IMG/VR virus record: IMGVR_UViG_3300031576_000150
Location: 1-40,173 of that record
DNA from: a virus
Direction: 5' to 3' (one strand)
DNA: 40,173 nt
The position numbers and the translations under genes were made by a program. Positions within the stretch are counted from its first letter, which is position 1; every line of letters starts with the position of its first letter. Positions 38,027 through 40,173 of this stretch are shown here, piece by piece. The notes under the pieces were generated by a model. The model ran no database searches. It worked only from the letters and a program-made list of their open reading frames with translations, and was not told the origin of the DNA.

Positions 38027-38457
38027 GGGGCGGGATCCCCTGGACCGCCGTCGAGCGCGGCCAGCGCCGCGGGGGCGCCAACGGCGCCCTCGCCGTTACG
38101 GTCGAGCGCGGTCAGCGCCGCGGGGGCGCCAACGGCGCCCTCGCCGTTACGGTCGAGCGCGGCCAGCGCCGCGCTCACGGCGGCGGCGGAGAAGCCCAAG
38201 CCGAGGCGGCGGAACTGGGCACGGGTGGCGCGCAGCCGGCGGGCGAGGCGCGAGGGCGGCGCCGGCACGGGCAGCGGGCGGGCGCGGGCGTAGTCGTCGA
38301 CGCCGACGGCGAAGGCGCGCAAGGTCGGGGGGTAGAGCAGCAGCACCGCCTTGTAGCCGCGGCGCAGCACGAGGAAGTTGCGGTAGCCGGCGCCGGCCTT
38401 GGGGTGGTTCAGCCACAGGCGCTCGAAGGCGGGCGGGTAGCGCAGGTCCGGGGTCAT
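38023..38457 (-). CDS. Hypothetical left-operon protein with C-terminal repeats
   Basis: The 144-residue product has a conserved-looking N-terminus (LRYPPAFERLWLNHPKAGAG, YRNFLVLRRGYKAVLLLYPP), a Pro linker and basic helix, then 17-residue repeats added by the 51-bp DNA repeats. I do not recognise the N-terminal family. The ATGA overlaps on both sides place it between the 38454-38750 gene and the ParB-like gene. Confidence 0.68.
   Translation of the reverse strand: MTPDLRYPPAFERLWLNHPKAGAGYRNFLVLRRGYKAVLLLYPPTLRAFAVGVDDYARARPLPVPAPPSRLARRLRATRAQFRRLGLGFSAAAVSAALAALDRNGEGAVGAPAALTALDRNGEGAVGAPAALAALDGGPGDPAP
38050..38173 (-). repeat. 51-bp tandem repeats (2.4 copies)
   Basis: Units at 38050-38100 and 38101-38151 are nearly identical, and a partial third extends to 38173. 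Each carries GGCGCCAACGGCGCC. They encode ALDRNGEGAVGAPAAL-type repeats at the C-terminus of the 38023-38457 gene product. The size is a multiple of three, so the frame is kept. Confidence 0.9.
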
Positions 38458-38750
38458 GGCGCCACGCCGTCCACCGCCGCGCCGTCCACCGCCACGCCGT
38501 CCACCGCCGCCAGGCGCGGGCGGCCCGGCGCCGGGGCGATGACGCGCAGGTGGCGGTCGAGCAATTTGAGCGTCTCCTCGGCGCCGTCGAGGCGGACCTC
38601 GACGTACGAGAAGGGGAGACCAGGGTTGCCGGAGCGGCCGACGACGGTGCCGAGCCGCGTCCCGCCGGCGGCCAGCGCCAGCGACACCGCGACGCGGTCG
38701 TGGAGTTGGGGACGGGGGCTGGACCCCGGGCTCTTCGACCCGGGCATCAT
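38454..38750 (-). CDS. Hypothetical left-operon protein
   Basis: The 98-residue product has a basic, Pro/Ser-rich N-terminus, a middle beta part (GTRLGTVVGRSGNPGLPFSY, VEVRLDGAEETLKLLDRHLR) and three short C-terminal repeats (AAVDGVAVDGAAVDGVAP). I do not recognise the family. It starts with ATGATG; the first ATG at 38750 overlaps the previous stop (ATGA). Confidence 0.62.
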   Translation of the reverse strand: MMPGSKSPGSSPRPQLHDRVAVSLALAAGGTRLGTVVGRSGNPGLPFSYVEVRLDGAEETLKLLDRHLRVIAPAPGRPRLAAVDGVAVDGAAVDGVAP

Positions 38751-39007
38751 GTGGGATCCACGGCGAGCGAGAGCGGCGTGTCCACGCACCGGCGCCGGTT
38801 GTCGGCGCCACGGCGGTCCTCCTCCCAGGGGCTGAGGGCGACGCGCCAGCTTGCCTCCCAAAAGCAGCGGCGGCCGTCGGCGATGAGAACAACGCGGCCG
38901 AGGCGGGCCAGCACCAGCACGTCGCGGCCGTCGGCGTGGCGGGCGCGGTGCGAGGCCAGCGGATCCGGCGGCGGCGGGGCGATGGGGGACAAGCGGGCGG
39001 CGGTCAC
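38747..39007 (-). CDS. Hypothetical left-operon protein
   Basis: The 86-residue product begins with GTG on a GTGA overlap. The middle part is beta-like and basic (GRDVLVLARLGRVVLIADGR, FWEASWRVALSPWEE). I do not recognise the family. It is the second gene of the left early operon. Confidence 0.62.
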   Translation of the reverse strand: MTAARLSPIAPPPPDPLASHRARHADGRDVLVLARLGRVVLIADGRRCFWEASWRVALSPWEEDRRGADNRRRCVDTPLSLAVDPT

Positions 39008-39237
39008 GATCTGGCCCCAAAGCTGTAGTTCCGCGGATGCAGCTGCGCGTCGAGCGGCGTCACCATGCCGCCCACATAGGCCTTGAGCATGGAGCGCTTG
39101 AGCAGGTGCGAGGGCACGGTCATCTCGGCGTGGGCGATGATGTCGCGCTCGCCGTTCGCGCGCGGGCGCCAGGCGCTCAAGCTCAGGGTGATGGGATCGG
39201 CGTCGGTGGCGATTTTCGGCTTGCTCGTCGCGGTCAT
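39004..39237 (-). CDS. Hypothetical protein, first gene of the left early operon
   Basis: The 77-residue product has an N-terminus MTATSKPKIATDADPITLSL and a basic, mostly beta body (IIAHAEMTVPSHLLKRSMLK, AYVGGMVTPLDAQLHPRNYS). The ATG at 39237 has a strong GGAGG 6 bases upstream and lies about 24 nt after the predicted PL start point; an earlier in-frame ATG (39276) would lie inside the operator. I do not recognise the family. Confidence 0.72.
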   Translation of the reverse strand: MTATSKPKIATDADPITLSLSAWRPRANGERDIIAHAEMTVPSHLLKRSMLKAYVGGMVTPLDAQLHPRNYSFGARS

Positions 39238-39267
39238 CGGAACCTCCGGCGGGTGGATCGCGGATGG

Positions 39268-39295
39268 ACGATACATAATGTATCGGCGATGTCAA
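39268..39295 (-). promoter_or_regulatory. Left early promoter (PL-like)
   Basis: On the minus strand the -35 is TTGACA (39295-39290) and the -10 is TATCGT (39273-39268), with a 16-bp spacer. The same hexamers and operator spacing are seen at the right early promoter (TTGACC/TATCGT). It should drive the minus-strand genes from 39237 to at least the integrase. Confidence 0.72.
39269..39285. promoter_or_regulatory. Operator at the left promoter, perfect palindrome
   Basis: CGATACATAATGTATCG is a perfect 17-bp palindrome with half-sites CGATAC/GTATCG. It overlaps the -10 element. It has the same half-sites and 5-bp spacer as the operators at 1005 and 1030. Confidence 0.85.
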
Positions 39296-39309
39296 TACGC
39301 AATGTATCG
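39293..39309. promoter_or_regulatory. Operator at the left promoter, second site
   Basis: It reads CAATACGCAATGTATCG, or CGATACATTGCGTATTG on the minus strand. Its centre is 24 bp from the palindrome at 39269. Its GTATTG half overlaps the -35 in the same way that O1 overlaps the -35 of the right promoter. Confidence 0.82.
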
Positions 39310-39416
39310 CCGCGCGGCGCGCGACGCTATACCATCGACACGCCGAGGAAAGCGTTGCGCCCAAAGGAGCGGCGGCGGGGCTATTCGACGAGTGTCAAGC
39401 GCGCGGGAGGCGGGGC

Positions 39417-39659
39417 ATGCGCCACGGCGTCCAGATAACAATCGATGTCCAGGCCGCCAACCCCAAATCGGAATTCGCGCGCCACTACCTGGAGCTAAAG
39501 GGATTCGAAGCCAGGGAGCAGCACGAAATCGCCGAGCGCCGGTGGCGGCGCGCCCAGACAGGCGTTGGCCGGCGGTGGCGGAAGCTGAAGCAGCTGACGG
39601 CCGAGTTTTTCGCGCGCCGCGGCCAGAAGATGAAAATGGACGCGGATGGCGTAGGATGA
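39417..39659 (+). CDS. Small basic hypothetical protein
   Basis: The 80-residue product has a clear GGGAGG Shine-Dalgarno. It reads MRHGVQITIDVQAANPKSEF, ARHYLELKGFEAREQHEIAE, then a basic helix (RRWRKLKQLTAEFFARRGQK). I do not recognise the family. It diverges from the left early operon across the 39238-39416 region that holds two operators, and converges on the membrane zinc-ribbon gene. Confidence 0.65.
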   Translation: MRHGVQITIDVQAANPKSEFARHYLELKGFEAREQHEIAERRWRRAQTGVGRRWRKLKQLTAEFFARRGQKMKMDADGVG

Positions 39660-39683
39660 CATGCCGTCAGGCGGCCGGCGCCA

Positions 39684-40061
39684 TCAGGGCCGCGCCGGCG
39701 ACTGGGCGCGCAGGCGGCGCCAGTCGGGGCTGTCGGCGAGCGCGGCGCCGCAAGACCGGCAGCGGTCGGCGGCGAGGGGCAGGGTGACGCCGCAGGCCGG
39801 GCAGGGGCGCTGCTCGCGCCCGTAATCGGCCGGCGGCGGCGGCGGCACCAATAGCTTGGCGAGCTTCGCGATTTCCTCGGCGGGCGAGGGACCTAGTTTT
39901 TCAACGCAGCGGGAAAAGACGTAGGGGATGACGGCGATCGCCAGGGCGATGGCGCCGATGGCGGCTTCCTGGGGCGCGCCCTTGGCTCCGATCAAGCCAA
40001 AGAATAAGACGGCGGCGGCCAGGCAGGCGGCGAGAAACGTGACGGCGTAGCAGAAACGCAT
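39684..40061 (-). CDS. Membrane protein with C-terminal zinc ribbon
   Basis: The 125-residue product has two hydrophobic segments (about residues 5-27 and 34-50), a charged middle with a Pro-rich stretch (LLVPPPPPADYG), and a zinc ribbon CPACGVTLPLAADRCRSCGA. The layout is the same as in the Imm-like gene just upstream, whose stop lies 4 bp before this start across the contig join. Probably a second lysogeny/superinfection factor; the function is inferred. Confidence 0.75.
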   Translation of the reverse strand: MRFCYAVTFLAACLAAAVLFFGLIGAKGAPQEAAIGAIALAIAVIPYVFSRCVEKLGPSPAEEIAKLAKLLVPPPPPADYGREQRPCPACGVTLPLAADRCRSCGAALADSPDWRRLRAQSPARP

Positions 40062-40173
40062 GGCCTCATCCTCCGGGTCTTGGCCCTAGCGAATCGGCGT
40101 CAGCTCCCGCCACTTTCATGCGTGCGGCGGCGGGAAGATCGCGGCCGCAGAAGCGGCAGACCTTGGCCTCGGG
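40047..40173. repeat. Terminal direct repeat, second copy
   Basis: This copy is identical to bases 1-127 and shows the contig closes on itself. See the entry at 1-127. Confidence 0.9.

Noticed and set aside
38050-38173. CRISPR or minisatellite with unique spacers
   Set aside because: The units are direct tandem copies without unique spacers, and they keep the reading frame.
36224-38293. Plus-strand open frame of about 690 codons
   Set aside because: It is antisense to the ParB-like gene, which has the GERR box and ATGA-coupled neighbours; the plus-strand product is Gly/Ala/Arg-rich and matches nothing.

Overview
The window is a complete temperate siphovirus genome, about 70% G+C, assembled as a circle: bases 1-127 recur exactly as 40047-40173, so the unique length is 40,046 bp. 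The head module is HK97-type (P27-family terminase, portal, prohead protease, capsid). The tail module resembles alphaproteobacterial phages and gene transfer agents (TP901-1-like tail protein, GTA-type tail chaperones, DUF2163-, DUF6950- and tip-like proteins). The composition, the DUF6456-like protein and the GTA-like tail suggest an alphaproteobacterial host; this is inference. The attP core matches the 3' half of a tRNA-Thr(GGT), which points to that gene as the integration site.

Layout. (1) 39684-1046, minus strand: a lysogeny operon with an XRE repressor and two small membrane zinc-ribbon proteins, one a superinfection-immunity (Imm) relative; it crosses the contig join. (2) 1056-8582, plus strand: early genes, starting with a cro-like gene and continuing through small regulators, a TSCPD protein, a toprim protein, a decayed cytosine methyltransferase, an HNH endonuclease placed after a 20-codon stub of a Gp37/Gp68 (DUF5131) gene, an intact DUF5131 protein, a DNA methyltransferase, a truncated ParB-like ORF, and a replication protein that carries a probable replication origin in its own coding sequence. 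A terminator follows at 8636. (3) 8681-24875: HNH, terminase, head, connector and tail genes up to the tape measure. (4) 24953-31330: distal tail, tip and fibre. (5) 31357-34413: a truncated subtilase, a run of small exported or membrane proteins, DUF1353, a winged-helix protein and an M15 peptidase (likely endolysin). (6) 34451-36233, minus strand: secreted thermonuclease, attP with arm repeats, tyrosine integrase and an excisionase-like gene. (7) 36230-39237, minus strand: a large ParB-like protein and four small early genes.

Control is lambda-like. Two divergent promoter regions, at 1005-1047 and 39268-39309, each hold two copies of a 17-bp operator (consensus CGATACATNNNGTATYG) placed the same way relative to TTGAC(A/C)/TATCGT promoter hexamers.

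The most unusual signals are: (a) a family of about 58-bp palindromes with covarying 14-bp stems and a nearly constant centre, found five times in genes (read in frame) and between genes, once placing the next gene's ribosome-binding site inside the stem; (b) an oriC-like array, 36-bp palindromic iterons followed by three exact 13-nt-spaced AT-rich repeats, inside the replication gene; (c) the HNH gene that begins exactly where a DUF5131 gene breaks off; and (d) a subtilase that keeps Asp and His but has lost the serine half.
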